A DNA stretch of 64,000 bases from Sclerurus mexicanus (Eukaryota; Chordata; Aves; Passeriformes; Furnariidae), in NCBI GenBank assembly GCA_013396755.1, contig VWZF01002914.1, positions 186,001 through 250,000 of the forward strand, read 5' to 3'. Position numbers and translations under genes: made by a program. Numbering within the stretch: position 1 is the stretch's first letter; each line of letters begins with the position of its first letter. Shown here piece after piece: positions 12,474 to 25,734 of this stretch. The notes beneath the pieces are model-generated. The model had not been told where the DNA came from and searched no databases. It saw only the letters and a program-made list of their open reading frames with translations.

Positions 12474-14827
12474 CGGCATAAAAGTGTTCGTTCCTTTGAT
12501 AATTAACTATTTAATGCTTCTTCATCACTGGTCAGATCTGCAGGTCTTTTTCACTTGGCTTTGTGAACACTAAAATCTCAAGGCTTAGCTGGAAGTCTTC
12601 TGAGCTGTTGAACAGAGTGTGCAGGACCCAAGCAGCATAACCAGGTACAGAATCTGAGATGAAAGAAAAAAAAGTTCTCTGCATTATTTATACATCTCAG
12701 AGGGATATGACAGGCATCGCAGATGGGACTAAAACTCTGCAGCTATCACAACTGGGTTGCTTGTTTTTTTTCCTCAGTACATAAAATTTTCCCATATACC
12801 AAGTTAGGGAGATGCCACATAACTACCTGTATAGGCTTTTAAAAACAATTTNAGTCTACCCTCTCAAAGCTCCTCTTTAGGAGCTATTCCCAGTGGAATC
12901 TCATGAGTGAAACAACAGATACAGACTTAAGCAACTGTATATGATTTAATTTAACTGGAATAATTCCATTACTATTTAGCTGTTACATAACGTCCTAGAG
13001 TTGAGCTGGATTATCATTAAATACTTGTCATTTTAATGAGAGTTGATGCAAAATAGATGGACAGTCAAGTCAGTTTTTTAGAGTGATGCTCAGACTAGAC
13101 TTACGTTTCAGAGAAGGAAAAACAATTAAAGCTAACATTTCACAGGATTTGAGACAATATTTATCTGTTTTGCATCCTTTCTTCATGAGTTTAATTATCA
13201 AAAGCTAGTATTTTTAACATAAAAAATCCTTCAAAAGAAAAAAAAGAAAAATAATTTTCCCAATTGTGTTATGAATTATAAAACAACCTGTAACTTTAAG
13301 ACTGCCTGTTATTTTACATAGCATTTGATGATGCTCTCAGTATGTGTAATGGACAGTGTTCATTAAGCCAGTGGTAGGCAGTATTTTGTTCCTGTGCCCC
13401 TCCCTTTCTCAACTAAATTTAGATCTCTATATTGAAAACTAGCTTCAAAGAGACAATTTTTAAAATTGCGTGGATTTTTTTTCATTTATCAAGATTAATT
13501 CTCTTTGTTTCTCAGTGACTTTATTTCATTACTGTCTTAAGAAAAGAATGTGCACTATTACAATTTCATAGATGCAGAATGGCTATATATGGAAGTTAAA
13601 GTTTACATATTCATCAGTGACATATCCGATAAGGTAAGTGGCATGCATGAGTATATATTTCCAATTACTGACATGAAATTATTGTTACTCTGGACTGTAT
13701 GCCAAACCCTGTTATCAGTCTCTTATCTGGCTTTTTGCCAGTGCAAATGCTTACTTTCTAATAATGAATTCAGTCCACATCAGCACTTTACATATTTCAA
13801 ATAGCTCTATTATAGTTGCATACATTGTGAAGTAACAAATAGAAATAACATATTAATTAATTTTGTAATTTCTCTGGATAACACACGGTAGCATGTGGCT
13901 GTATTAAGCCTTGCATAACACGTCCTTATTCTCAATGCAAATCCCACATTCTATGGAAATACAAATAATAGTATCATGTGTGAAGCCCCAGAGGTTTCAC
14001 TGTTGAGAATGCATATCCACAAATTAATGAACAAAGCATGGGAATGATGCCTAAAATTCCTGGAAAAAGGCATCAGGAAATTCAAGGAATTGAATAGTTT
14101 CAGAGCAGTCAAAAAAACTGAAAGGAATCAATCAGGGTTAAACACCATGCTGGGTTCAACAAGAAGATGAAGGAAATTTCAGCTCTATTTATATTTTACA
14201 GTAAACACTATTTGGATTTTAAAGAAAATGAAAGCCTAGAACCTTGATTATTTCTCAGCTACTGAACTGCTCTAACCACAAAGCTATAAAGTCAGAAGAT
14301 TGTATTTTTTCTTTAATCATTCTCTGGGCCTATAAAGTCCTGTGTCAAGGCATGAGCAAAGGATCTGCATGCACCAGCTCTGGTCTGATAAATAGGAAAC
14401 TTTCACAGAATATAGGATATACAAATCAGATACCCTGACATGGCTGTGTAAATTTATTAAGCACTGGATTAAGGGAAAAGTGTCTCCATTGGCCACATGT
14501 CAGAGGCAAACCTGTAACTCCTTCTTGATAGAATGGTCATTGGCATTTGCGCTTTTAACAGAGAGCCCTGTGTGCTCATGTCTTACAGAGCTTGCCACTA
14601 CAACTTTACACCATGCATCACATGAGTGACTCCAGGACAGAGGATGAGAGTCAAACCCTATGTGAGGCACCTAATTCATGCCATACAAGAATCTTAAGAA
14701 TCTAACGCTTGTCTTTGCCTTCTCAAGTCTTTGAACTAACCTCATCCCTAACTAGACTAGGAAATCAGCAATTCTCTGTTCTGCTGATTTAAATGGGAAT
14801 AGAACCATGGGGTTTATAACACCAGTC
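12474..14827. other. Noncoding DNA with a single-N gap at 12852
   Basis: AT-rich sequence without recognised genes or repeats. A lone N at 12852 marks another uncertain join. Open frames of 84 codons (13550-13804) and 64 codons (14244-14438) on the plus strand show no domain and are probably chance. Confidence 0.65.
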
Positions 14828-15240
14828 ATTGAATCACAGAATCACAGAATATGACAAGTTGAAAAGGACCCAAGAGGATCACTGTGTCCAACTCCTGGTC
14901 CTGCACAGGACCATCTCCAAGAGTCATATCATGTGCCTGAGGCAATTGTCCAAAAGCTTCTTGAACTCTGTCAGATTTGGTGCTGTGACCACTTCCCTGG
15001 AGAGCCTGTTCCAGTAGCACTCTCTGGATGAAGAATCTTTTTCTAATATCCAACCTAAACCTCCCCTGACACAACTTCAGGCCATTCCCTCGGGTCCTGT
15101 CACTGCTCACCACTGAGGAGAGATCAGTGTCTGCCCCTCCTCTTCCACTCATGAGGGAGTTGTAAGTGCAATGAGGTCTCTCCTCAGTCTCCTCTTCTCC
15201 AGGCTGAACAGACCAAGTGACCACATCCATAGGCTTTTTG
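14828..15240 (-). mobile_element. CR1 LINE, 5'-truncated 3' end
   Basis: Read on the minus strand, this matches the 3' part of avian CR1: the tail of the pol region, then the 3' UTR, ending in the short direct repeats that appear on the plus strand as AATCACAGAATCACAGAAT at 14832-14850. Plus-strand landmarks include GACCATCTCCAAGAG, CCATTCCCTCGGGTCCTGTC, and the CTTCTCCAGGCTGAACA segment near the 5' end. CR1 inserts by target-primed reverse transcription and is normally 5'-truncated, as here. A 134-codon minus-strand open frame inside it is a repeat by-product. The 5' boundary is uncertain by some tens of bases. Confidence 0.93.
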
Positions 15241-15448
15241 AAGACTTTTCATCAGTTTCAACAATTTAGGTTCATTTCATTTAGAGATCGTCTTCAAGGG
15301 CATATACAAGACCCTCATTGCCCAAGGTTCTGAAACTCTTAAGTAGAAAACTTGTAGAAAATATCCAATCAGAAGTTTATATTCTGTATAATGTTTAGTA
15401 ATAAATAGTAGTATTGTGAAAATAACTCTTAAAATAGGCAAATAAAAA

Positions 15449-15490
15449 ATAATAAGGAAAGAAAAGAAAAAAGAAAGAAAGAAAAAAAGG
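15449..15490. repeat. Purine-rich simple repeat (GAAA-type)
   Basis: An imperfect run of GAAA and AAAG units on the plus strand. Confidence 0.85.
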
Positions 15491-16317
15491 GATGTGTGTA
15501 TAAAGTTGAGAACAATGTATAACGAGCTCCTGCTTTCATTGACTTTAACTGTAACATTTTCAATACCACCACAAAGAGCATACTAAAGGAGAAAGAGATT
15601 TCTTAAGAACTTAGGGCCAGATTCCAAATGTTTTTCATTTCATAAAGTCATTTACAATTCTCTAAAGGGGAGAATTATACCCGAATTTTAGAGGTAATTT
15701 CTGATTTGATATTATATTAACTTAATATTACAGATATGTACAATTGTATAGGACACAACAAATATTAGAGCACTTCCATGCTTTCTAATTTCAGTATTAA
15801 TTATTTGGGGTTTATACAAAATAATTTTATGAAACTAGATCCTTTCTGTCTACTCTGCTATCAGATTTTTTTGTCCTGCAGAAAAAAGTTTCCCATTAGG
15901 GAGCTAAGTAATCAACGCTGTGCAGATTAAGAGGAAATAGTGTAAAAATTTTTCTGCATTTCTCACTTCATCTTTCCTTTTTCTGTTGGTAACTTCAGTT
16001 TAATTATACTTTGTGATATATCATAGGACAAAAAATGTTAGAGCTGAAAAGCAAGAAGAGATATTAATGGTCCTTCTATTTAGTAACAGCAAGAATGTAC
16101 TATTCTCTATAAATGGCCTTTTTCTACACATTGTAAGTTGAACCCTCAGTATGTCCTTGATAAATGAAAAATACCTCTAGCAGGAGGAGACCAACAGGCA
16201 ACCCCTCAGATATTTTAAATGATAATTGCCACAGCAGGCCATTTTAGAACAGAATGATGACCAAAACCTGAAAACAGTTTTATAAACAATATTTTATAAG
16301 GGTATTTGAAAACTTCC

Positions 16318-16339
16318 TTTTTTTTTTTTTTTTTTTTTT
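16318..16339. repeat. Poly-T tract (22 T)
   Basis: An uninterrupted run of T. No retroposon body was recognised to its left, where a minus-strand element with this as its poly-A tail would lie. Confidence 0.9.
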
Positions 16340-16566
16340 AGTACTTCTTGAGAATCATTTACCTTTACTAGAGGGCTGCCTTCATGGGGGAAAAAGGGAC
16401 AGTCTAGGTCTCCATCATTCTTTTTTTGAAGCCATTTTAGATTAATAGGACCCTGGTGATTTCATATAATTTACCAGCCAGCCACTGGTAACTCTGAATT
16501 TTTCCCCGAGGGGCTGTAGGATGTTGAACTGCTGAGTCTGAGCACTAGCACTACATTACTAAGTGG

Positions 16567-16812
16567 ATGAGAGTGGTAGATTTAGATGAGACCATTTTCA
16601 ACACCATTTGGTCCTTGCTGTTTTGCAACAAGAATCCCTGTTGTGCCCAGTGTGTGAGATCATGGAGAGAGAAGATACATATTTACAGAGTTACCTCTTC
16701 ATTCATGAGCCAGTGTGACTGCCTGCATTCAAATCTGAAGGAAAACATCAACTACAACATTTTAGGATTGCAAAAGCTTGCAAAAGTGGTGAGAAAGCAG
16801 GATGGATTTTAG
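16567..16812 (+). other. Unassigned 81-codon open frame upstream of a poly-A run
   Basis: The ATG-started frame is closed by TAG and followed about 20 bp later by 19 consecutive A (16833-16851). The predicted peptide has several cysteines but no family I recognise. A 3' poly-A run can mark a processed retrocopy, but there is no upstream homology, poly(A) signal or visible target duplication, so this is weak. A chance open frame beside a homopolymer is the simplest reading. Confidence 0.15.
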
Positions 16813-16832
16813 CCTTATGGCAGTGAAGACTT

Positions 16833-16851
16833 AAAAAAAAAAAAAAAAAAA
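16833..16851. repeat. Poly-A tract (19 A)
   Basis: A homopolymer run beginning just after the short open frame at 16567-16812. Confidence 0.9.
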
Positions 16852-18979
16852 GAGGAGAGAAATTGTTATAACTTATGTATATCTATAGGTCTATGAATAT
16901 AATAATTCAGAAGAAAATGGGATGTATTTAATATTAAGTAGTGGGCATTTCAAGGGCAATGATGTGTGACCCTTGGGATTGTGTTGTTTTTTTTTTTTTA
17001 AATGTCATCTATTGATTGAATTGCAGCAAGAAGATTAGATATTTCATCAATTTAATATGCAATTTTCTATCAGAAAGCAATCGAGGACCACATGTAATGA
17101 GGGAAATCCTCTTGGATTTTAAGGTACCCTCACCATCCCCTTTCAGTTTAGATTAAAGGCTGCTGTTATTTTTATGTCATAGCCCAAGTAGATGTATACC
17201 TCTTTGTTTGAGGATGCAATGTCAGATGTCATGTAGAGTTAGAAGGAATCACTGAGTGTTCATGTATTTAATAAAATTTAATCCCAACCTAAATAAAATA
17301 AGATAGTGTTTTCAAACTTGTTCAGTTCTTAAAATGTCACCTTTGGCACTTGATATCAAAATCATCTATCAGAATCCTTGCCATTCCAATGCAGAGTCAT
17401 TATTTTCAATGGTTTATCAGTTGCTGAAAAAGTCACAGCAGACTTGTTTTAAATATTTATAAATTCCAGAAGACACTGCCCATTTTCAAGTTATAATAAT
17501 ATTTGAAAAGAAAATTTTCAAGAGAGATACCTATTTATCCTCTGTCAGAAGTACAAGCTAGATGAGTCTTCAATCCCTTATAAACTTTGATGTTCTGTAC
17601 AAAGAGAGAAAACAAGCTTGTTTAAGCAACAATGGCAAATTATTGAGTCTGGCTTTTTTCTAACTGTTTTCTGTGAGCTATATAATTTATCTCAGTTGTT
17701 AGGATCTAGACTTGTAAATGTTAATTACATTATTACTGTGAATTAAATAGCCACAAGTCAAGTTTTTCAATGTGACTTCCTTAAATTAGGATCCTTTGCC
17801 TTTATTTAGGGTCTATAAAATTTCAAAATTCTTACTGAAGTCACAAAGGCTATATTATATCATGAATGCAGCCCTATGTCATATTTCTCATTAGTCTTTC
17901 CCGTTCCTTGATACCATGAGAAATGATCCATGCTGCTATTTGATTGGGATTTTTGATCAGCATCTGTGGTGAGAATTCTACACCATGTGACCTTTTATTT
18001 TTTAATCTTATGTCTGTATGTTAGTGTTGGAAGTCCCTGAAGTAGGATAAAGAAGAACTTCTGTGGAACACATGATGTAAGTACATTCAGGTTAGAAATG
18101 GAAACAAGTTCACATGAGCTTATTGACCAGAAGTCTCTGCAACCATGATTTATAGCTTTAGAATTGAACTTTGTAGATCATCTCAATTTCTGTGACCATG
18201 TAGTTCAAAGTTTTGCAGGTCTCTTGTGGAGGGAAAGACATAACCCTTTAGATCTGTGTAGCTGAGACATTGATAGGTTTCTCATTCAGAAAAATGACCC
18301 TGGGACACAAACGAAAATGAGATGTAACTGCTCATCGCAAAAGGTTATCCTAATGCCTACAAAGTGAAATACAAATATTAAGAGTTGTTTCACTAAGAAA
18401 TAATGACAAATTTATTAGTGTACGTACTTTAATGAATTTTTATAATATGCAGAACAGTTCTATTACAAACAATGCTAAGGATCAAAGTGATCTCATTGAG
18501 ATTAGGGGAAAAAGCAGCTGTGCCATTTCCCTTCAAAAGCCTTATCACAACTCCGGTGTCATAAGCTCAAGATTTGCCTCTGCATAGAAATGTCTTGCAA
18601 TAACAGTTTCCAAATGGCAGGAATTTGAGAGCTCTCATATTCTTTATCATACCCAAGACATTTTTGGAACCAGTCTTCATTTTTGCTGATTTGTTGCTTA
18701 AATAAAGATACAAAAACTGGGAAGAACTAATCTCTGTGATACATCCATTCATATACGTGAGCTATAGGCTTATATTTTATCATTGAGAAATTACTTATTT
18801 TGTTTGGTTGGCCTTAGTAAGATAACGTAAAATGTTCTGAGATTGACTTTCATTTGGATATAATAAATATGAAAAATTCTATTTATTCATTTGCTCTCTG
18901 TAGTTGCCATATTTCAGGTAGAAATCCAGGAACCCTGTAATTTATGTTCATGGTCTAATTTCTGCTTAGTGATTTTCAT

Positions 18980-19150
18980 TAGAATTATTAACACAAACCT
19001 AGTGCTAAAAAGAACAGTGCAGCATTCACCTGCATGTGCTCTTTGGATCAGTCTTACTTCCACTAATATCAATGTCAAAACTCCTGTTGATTTTCCTGAG
19101 AGAAAGATGGGCCCCATTTACTGCATACCCAAGATCCTAAAGGATCTTTT
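18980..19150. repeat. Possible ancient interspersed repeat
   Basis: The segment around ACTTCCACTAATATCAATG and AAAACTCCTGTTGATTTTCC, followed by GGGCCCCA, resembles a 'CTCC-x-TTGACTTCAATGGGA' type of repeat that I associate with sauropsid genomes. The match is diverged and the family name is uncertain. An overlapping 103-codon open frame gains no support from this. Confidence 0.3.
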
Positions 19151-22100
19151 AAAGCCTTCAATAAACCAAGCCCCAAGCCCCTGTTGTACTGTGGCTGGCT
19201 AATTCTATTAGAATTATTCCCCGAGTAGCACTACATTGCCAAACCTCTCTCTTTTTTTTTTTTCCATTTCAATTTCTTTCTTCTCATACCATTTTATTGC
19301 TTTTAAACTATTCCCTTTCCTTCATCTTTCATAATCAGCTCCAATGTCTTCTTAGGCTAGCATACAAATTTACTGAAAGGGCAAGCAGCAGGCAATGAAG
19401 CAATGGCAAACAAAGGAGTATAAATAGGAATTACTGGTGAAAGAGATTCTAGTTCAAATACTTTTAAGTTATTCAAATGCATCTACTTTCATTTTTATAT
19501 GACTCTTGACACTAAGTACTTGAGCTAGCTGAATCTTATGGTTGTCTCAGCTTTCAGTAACTTAATATATCTTAACATTAATATAATTTCCTCTGAGAGA
19601 TACAAGCTAAAAACACCCAGAGAGAAATCATTGACTTTTGAAAATTTTCAATTCTTTCAGCAAACAAAATTAACTTGAAAATATATACATTTTGTCAAGC
19701 AAAATATATATTTGTTTATATTAACCAAAGTTTATTTTCTCAGCTATATTGATTAGTATCAAAGATAACGAAGAATTCATATACAACCAGGCACAAAACG
19801 GTATATACACAAATATACATTTGCAGAACCACATGTGTATTGTGTACATATTTATCTTCCATCCCCATAATGTTCCTTCCTTTGCAGTTCATAGCCCTGT
19901 CTGCAAATTCTCCTCCAAATGCACAGTATGTGGCATGACATAACTGTCAATTCCCTTCTCCAGATGCTCCAAAAAGGGCAATGAACACGAGAGAGAGAGT
20001 TAACTTGAAATGCCTAAATTCCTTTGAAGGAATGTAAGTGAAAAGAATTGACAGTATGTTCCTGATTAGACCTCTTCACCTGAACCCATTCTATTCTCTT
20101 TCTATTGGCATGGGCTTTTATCATAAGGGGATAACTTCCTGCAAGCTACTTTGTAGAGCCAGTGAGTAAGTAAGGCAAGCTGTGCAGCTACTGTGAAGTG
20201 CACAAAATTATACTCCACTAATGAAATCAAACTATGTCTCCTTATGGGATTAGCAGGATGATAATTAAGCCTTCTCTGCCTCTAGATGACACAAACCTGT
20301 CAGCAGCTCTAGCCTGCCACTTTTAAAGCAGTGGTGTTTGCAATGTGTAGAGTTGCAGAGCTCCATCCTTTTGTGAGACATGCCAGTTTCCTGTCTGGAT
20401 CAGGGATCAGGGACTGGGTCACTTAGACTGAAACACACACTGTATCAACACTTGCAATAATTTTTCCAGAGATAGGGTAAGACCTGATAAAGATGGTTAG
20501 TAAAAGGGAACAAAAACAAAACCACACAGCAAGAATGTCACAAAGCACTCCACAATTGCACGAAATATAGCTATGCTTAAAATGATGCTGTCTGGCAGGA
20601 TGAGGCTGCATGATACTGTGGGAGTATTTAATAAGATGTATATCAGTCCAGTGTTTTTAGGTCATCTGCAGTTTCTCATACAGTGTGCTCCAATAAAATA
20701 ATGCTCCAAAGGAAAATAAAAGTTTTTCAAATACACCTTATTTTAACTACAAATGCAGGGAATGGCAGGTACTTGTGTGGCACTCCTCCAGCTGAGCCAC
20801 TTAACCTGAAACTACTACGACTGATAAAGGGATGAAACTACCAGGGCAAAATCCTCAAAAAGATTCACCCAGCCCTGAAATCTGTCTCTGACACAAGGTA
20901 ATGTATTAACCAATGGCTTAAATTTGTTAAGTTCATGAATAACAGAAGCCATTGCCTTGAATCTTTTCTTTGAATTTACAGAATGTTAGAACAGGACCCT
21001 TAGAAGCTGAAGGGTTGTTTTATAGTTTTGGCTGTCATAAGTTTTACTAATGCCATAAGAACCTGCCAGTTTTTAGGCTTTTTTTTTGTTCTTCAAAACA
21101 TTTCATTTTCTTGAAATGTCCACTAAAAGGCTTAGTAATATATTTTTTCTCCATTTCATCTGGTTACACTTCCAATTAATTTCTCCTTTAAAAGAAAGCG
21201 TTTATGAAAAACAAACTGCATTTTTTGAAATAAACCCTGATACCACTCATTTATATCACTTAGCTAAGTCATATTCAATTAGAATCACTGAGCTTGAGAG
21301 GAAAAACCAAGTCAGTGTCAATAATTTCCTTTTCATCATCAGGCTGCAACAATTTTCCAAGTTCCCATAACTACAAAACTGTCTTGTTCTTTGTCATATT
21401 TTACCCATGTATTATCTTCAAAAATTAAGAACAAAATGTCCTGAAACTACCAGCAATCTACACAAAGGTACTGTCACCACCTACTGGTGTATTTGGTATG
21501 ATGACATGATGGGTCAGTAACCAGATTAGACAGTTGTATTATAATTTACATAAATATTGTTGCCTAATGGAACTTCTCTAAATTTCTTGAATATTTGAAA
21601 GCTTGTTGAGGTTGCATGAAAGTAATACATTAAAATATCTACTTTCTATCCTAAAATCTCAAGGAATAATTACCTTCATTTAATAGTGATTTTTATTTGA
21701 GAATTTGTGATAATAAAGGAACAGTAACCAACCTGTTGTTGCACAGTAGGTAAAAACACAAGGTAAAATAATGTGATGTTTCTTTTGGGATAGGTCTGAT
21801 AATAACTGCCCCCACACAAGTTTAACTTTGGGAATTCTTTCAGTCATTGTAATTCACTTTCTTTAATGAGTTCATTCATTCAGTCTTCAACCTTCCAGAG
21901 CTTGATGCTCTGTGATTAGTGCTGCTTCGCTACACATGTAAAGGGGCTGAACAGTAAAATCGTTTGTAGCATACTACAAGACTATTGACCTATGCATTGA
22001 AGTTACCCATGACAGGCTAGGCCATCGCAGTAGTGATCCACAGAGGATGGCACACAGCACTGAATAACATAAACCTCACTAAACTGAAAACAGTGCTAGA

Positions 22101-23547
22101 ATTCAAACCAACTTAATTCAATCAAATACAGCTCTGCAATAGACAGTGCATAGACCACCTTTTGGAAGAATGATCATGTTTTTTATTTAGCCTTTGATCT
22201 GCCAGTATTCATACTATGACTCAATCATAGACCTTGTATAGTCTGTAATATAAATAAAGTCCAAAACAGATATTAATCTCTGAAGTGCCAAGAACACCTG
22301 AGGCAATATGAAAACCATATGTTGGTTTTTGCAATATTTGTAACTATTATTCAAGTGCTGTTTCATACTGTGTGAATACTTGAGCTGGATTTTAGGACTG
22401 TTCTTTTTTACCAGTTACAGAACCTAATAAATGGCAATGCCTTACTGTGAAGAGAGAGAGAAAGAGAGGAAGGAACAGACAATTTTTCTCTTTTCTTGTA
22501 TGAGAAATGTTCCAATCTACCAATGACAGCTATGCACATTATGGAGAAATCCATAGCACATGACCTGCTTCCAAATGTTACAGTCAAATAGAATTTGGTA
22601 TTGTATTCCATCATTGACCTTAACAGAAGATACATCCTTGGGTGCACAGTGTGACATTGATGGTAGTGAGAGAGAATGGGGAGTCTTAGACAGATTTGTT
22701 AAGATGATTTGGTCATGCTTGTCAAATCCCAGGCATCTCTGACTCATCTCATTATTTTTATATTTTTACATTGAGTCCTGGGATGTCTTATACTGAATGT
22801 TAGGATGGAAGACTGAATACTAGTATACAAATTTGACCATGTGCAAGATGGCCCAGCCCTGCAGAGGTTGGCAATGTCTACCGAACCATGAATTTGTATG
22901 TGTCATTAGTACACACTTTGCCTCACATTGCAGTCAGTTCTCCTCCAGTACTGGTCGAGTGTGACTGTAAAACCTGTCCTAAAGTTTTGCAGATATAATG
23001 TGTGCAGGCCCAAAAATAAGTGAAAAATCAAGAACTAAGCTAATTTTAATCCCTTGGAGCCTTGCCACCAGCAACAGATCTGTAGCAATTCTTATAAACA
23101 TAAAAACCTTTTGTTTTGGCAGTTAAATTGCATAGTAGTAGGAGAAATTGCATTCAATATCTCCTAAGTTATTTGCTGTTGAAACAAAAATTCTCCCAGA
23201 CATCAGTGTTTTCAGATGTTATAAGAAATAACAGTTTAATTTCACAAGTTAAAAATCAAGTTTTAAATCTGTTTAGTATAAACTTTAGCCTATTAATTCA
23301 ATGGAATTTTTATCAGCCAGTCTTTAAAAAAAAAAAATCCTGTCACATATAAGCAATATAGGGGAAGGTATGCTCATACAGAAAGGATTTTCACATACCT
23401 GTCTTGAACATACATTACCTTTCCCCATTAGCGTGTCTTTATTACAGCAAGATAGATCATAAATGGACACCCTCTCAGCCTTGCTCAAAAATCATAAAAA
23501 ATTGGCTTAATCAGAATCAGCCTTCCATAACTAAAGAAGGAATATGA

Positions 23548-24493
23548 ATGATTGTGGTGGGTTAACCTTGCTGGCTGCCAGTTCCTCACTCATCCATTCT
23601 CTCACTCTCCTTTCTCCAAAGAACAGGAGAAAAAAGGTGAAAAAGGTCATGGGTTGAAATAGGGACAGGGAGATCACTCACAAGTTCCTGTCAAAGGCAA
23701 AGCAGACTTGACTTGTGGAAATAAATTTAATTTATTGTCAATTAAAAATGGACTAGGATGGTGAGAAATGAAGACAAAACTAAAAACATCTACTCCTAGC
23801 CCACTCCTCTGCTCAAACTTAGCTTCATTCCTAACTCTTCTAACTCCTCGTTTCAAGTGGCACAGGTTCTAGTCAGTTCATAGTCCTTTGACTCTGCCAC
23901 TCTTTCCTCATCACAATCTTTTCCTAATTCAGTTTTGGATCCCCAGCCATGGGATATAGTCCTTCATTAACATCTCCAGCATGGATCCTTCCCACCAGCT
24001 GCAGCTCTTCATGAAGTGCTCCAGCAGAATTCTTTCCACAGTATACAGTTGTTCAGAAATGGTTTGTGTCCTCTATATGACTACAGCTCCTGACAGAAAA
24101 TCTGATGCTGTGTGGGGTCCTCCTCGGACCTGAGGCACTATGGTCTTATTCACAGGTATCAGGAGAATCTCTGCTCCAGTGACTCAAGCACCTCCTCTCC
24201 TTCCTTCTTCAGTAACCTTGGTGTCTGCAGGGCTGTTTCTCTCATTTCCCTCTCACTTCTCTCTCTCACATCTCACAGCTGCTACAGAGCATTTTTTTTT
24301 TTTTTTACCATTTCTTAAATATGTTGTCACCAGCTTGGCTGATGGGCTCAGCTGGCTCCAGTTTTGGGTCCATTTTGAAGCTGGTTCGAGTCAGCTGTGT
24401 CCAGTGAGTCAGCCCCAGGCTTCTTCTCACAGAGGCCACTCCTTCAGCCCACTGTGCTACTGAAACTTTGCCATGTCAACCCAAAACAATGAG
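23548..24493 (-). mobile_element. Solo ERVL-type LTR with probable 5-bp target duplication
   Basis: The LTR body is 23553-24488, about 936 bp, starting TGTGGTGGG and ending AAAACA on the plus strand (TG...CA ends). The order of segments, including GTTAACCTTGCTGGCTGCCAG, AGGGAGATCACTCAC, a tract of 'CTCCAGCATGGATCC'-like units and a terminal TTGCCATGTCAACCC, matches an avian ERVL LTR I recognise. Flanks are ATGAT (23548-23552) and ATGAG (24489-24493), a 4-of-5 match consistent with the 5-bp target duplication of ERVL elements. On the minus strand an AATAAA lies at 23736-23731, so sense is minus. There is no gag, pol or env next to it, which indicates a solo LTR left by LTR-LTR recombination. 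Confidence 0.88.
23731..23736 (-). promoter_or_regulatory. LTR poly(A) signal AATAAA
   Basis: TTTATT on the plus strand reads AATAAA on the sense strand of the LTR. The U5-like stretch that follows in sense contains the conserved segment that reads CAACCCATGACC near the LTR end. Confidence 0.6.
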
Positions 24494-25734
24494 TTTAACA
24501 GTTAAAGACAATACAAGGCACTTCACTGAAGCCTGTGTCACCTTCTACAGACTTTTTCATACTGCAATTTTAGAGCTTTGCTGTAAAGCATCAGCAAAAC
24601 TGGCAGTGGCAACAGCAGCATCCAAGTTTTCTGTGAAAAAGATTATCCAAAATGCTACTAGTAAAATCAAAATTATTATCCTGAAAGTATTTCCTTAATT
24701 TATTTTCTTTAGAAAGAAATAAAAACATGACAAAATAATGTGAATTGCTTTTATTCTGTTATCCAAGAGTACACATCATATCTTCTACTTCTCTTGTAGC
24801 AATACAAAAAATATGGAAAATTCAATGTCAAAAAAAAGCCAAAACCAGAAATGTAATTAAAAATATCTGAGCTACAACCAAAGAATGCAAGTCTGTCTTA
24901 CACATCACAATGGATATAAAAGAATCATCCACTTAACATAAATGCTTTTTTAATCATAGAGTGTTCAGTATCTTTGGAGTAGTTGTTTAAAGATTGTAAA
25001 AAAGAAAGATGTTCTGTCAGATTTCATAGGAGTGCAGATACACAGCCAATATTTATCTGAATACTAAAGAAATGCTCAAAACTGTCACTTACATTGGCTC
25101 TAGCAAACAATAACTTTCTTGAGATAATTTCAATATAATCTCTATCATACTGTGAATGCATCCTTCCTTACTACAAAAAAATATTCATATGACTTAATAT
25201 CATATTGTTGTAAAACAAGTTATGTATGAAAAATGGCTTATGGAATTTACAACAAAGACATTATTGTTCAGTTTTCCTATCACCCAGAGCAGCCATATAT
25301 TTGTAATAAAATGTTTAGGAGCCTTTTACTTTAGATTAAGAAAAGAGAAGAACACAAACTTCCCATCAGAAACATGTATTTACTTTGGAACTACCAGATT
25401 TTTAGGTGCTTTGAGAGCAAACAAGCTAAGGCATCAAATTCTTTGTTTTTTGAGCCAGTGAGAATAAAGGCTGACTTCTATACTGCAGTTTAGTTGCATC
25501 AAGGACAGCGCTTTATGAAATTTTACAAATATCTTTTTTTCCCTTTAAAAAATACACCAGTCATGGAACTCTGACTTCTTTTTCTTGAGTAATAAAAATT
25601 CTACATAGAGCTAGAAAAAAATTCTAGAAAGTGTTGTTAAACAAATGTTTGGGTAACATTGGACTGTATGAAATCATATCTATGGATAATTTTCTGGGAT
25701 ATAAAGATAGGAGGCCACTTATATAAACCTAGTG
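24494..25734. other. AT-rich noncoding DNA between two LTRs
   Basis: No gene or repeat is recognised. Plus-strand open frames of 76 (24468-24698) and 79 codons (25222-25461) have no domains. The first begins inside the neighbouring LTR. Confidence 0.6.

Larger units (their letters stand above)
15241..23552. other. Long AT-rich noncoding stretch
   Basis: No recognisable gene. It holds purine-rich and homopolymer tracts (listed separately), a GA-rich run near 22449-22470 and scattered short open frames. The 103-codon plus-strand frame at 18891-19202 overlaps a possible ancient interspersed repeat. The 94-codon frame at 21086-21370 and the 76- to 79-codon frames around 22408-22747 overlap on opposite strands without domains and are treated as chance. 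Confidence 0.65.

Noticed and set aside
14826..15230. 134-codon minus-strand open frame
   Set aside because: It lies entirely inside the CR1 3' region, in which no complete LINE protein is encoded.
16020..16110. Similarity to an ancient amniote repeat around TGTTAGAGCTGAAAAG
   Set aside because: The match is too short and diverged to separate from chance, and no second landmark was found.
16951..16975. Inverted repeat CAAGGG...CCCTTG resembling a hormone-receptor half-site pair
   Set aside because: Six-base arms at this spacing are expected by chance in 64 kb, and no promoter is adjacent.
24112..24463. Two overlapping plus-strand open frames
   Set aside because: Both lie inside the ERVL LTR, antisense to it, and run through a poly-T tract. 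They have no domain.
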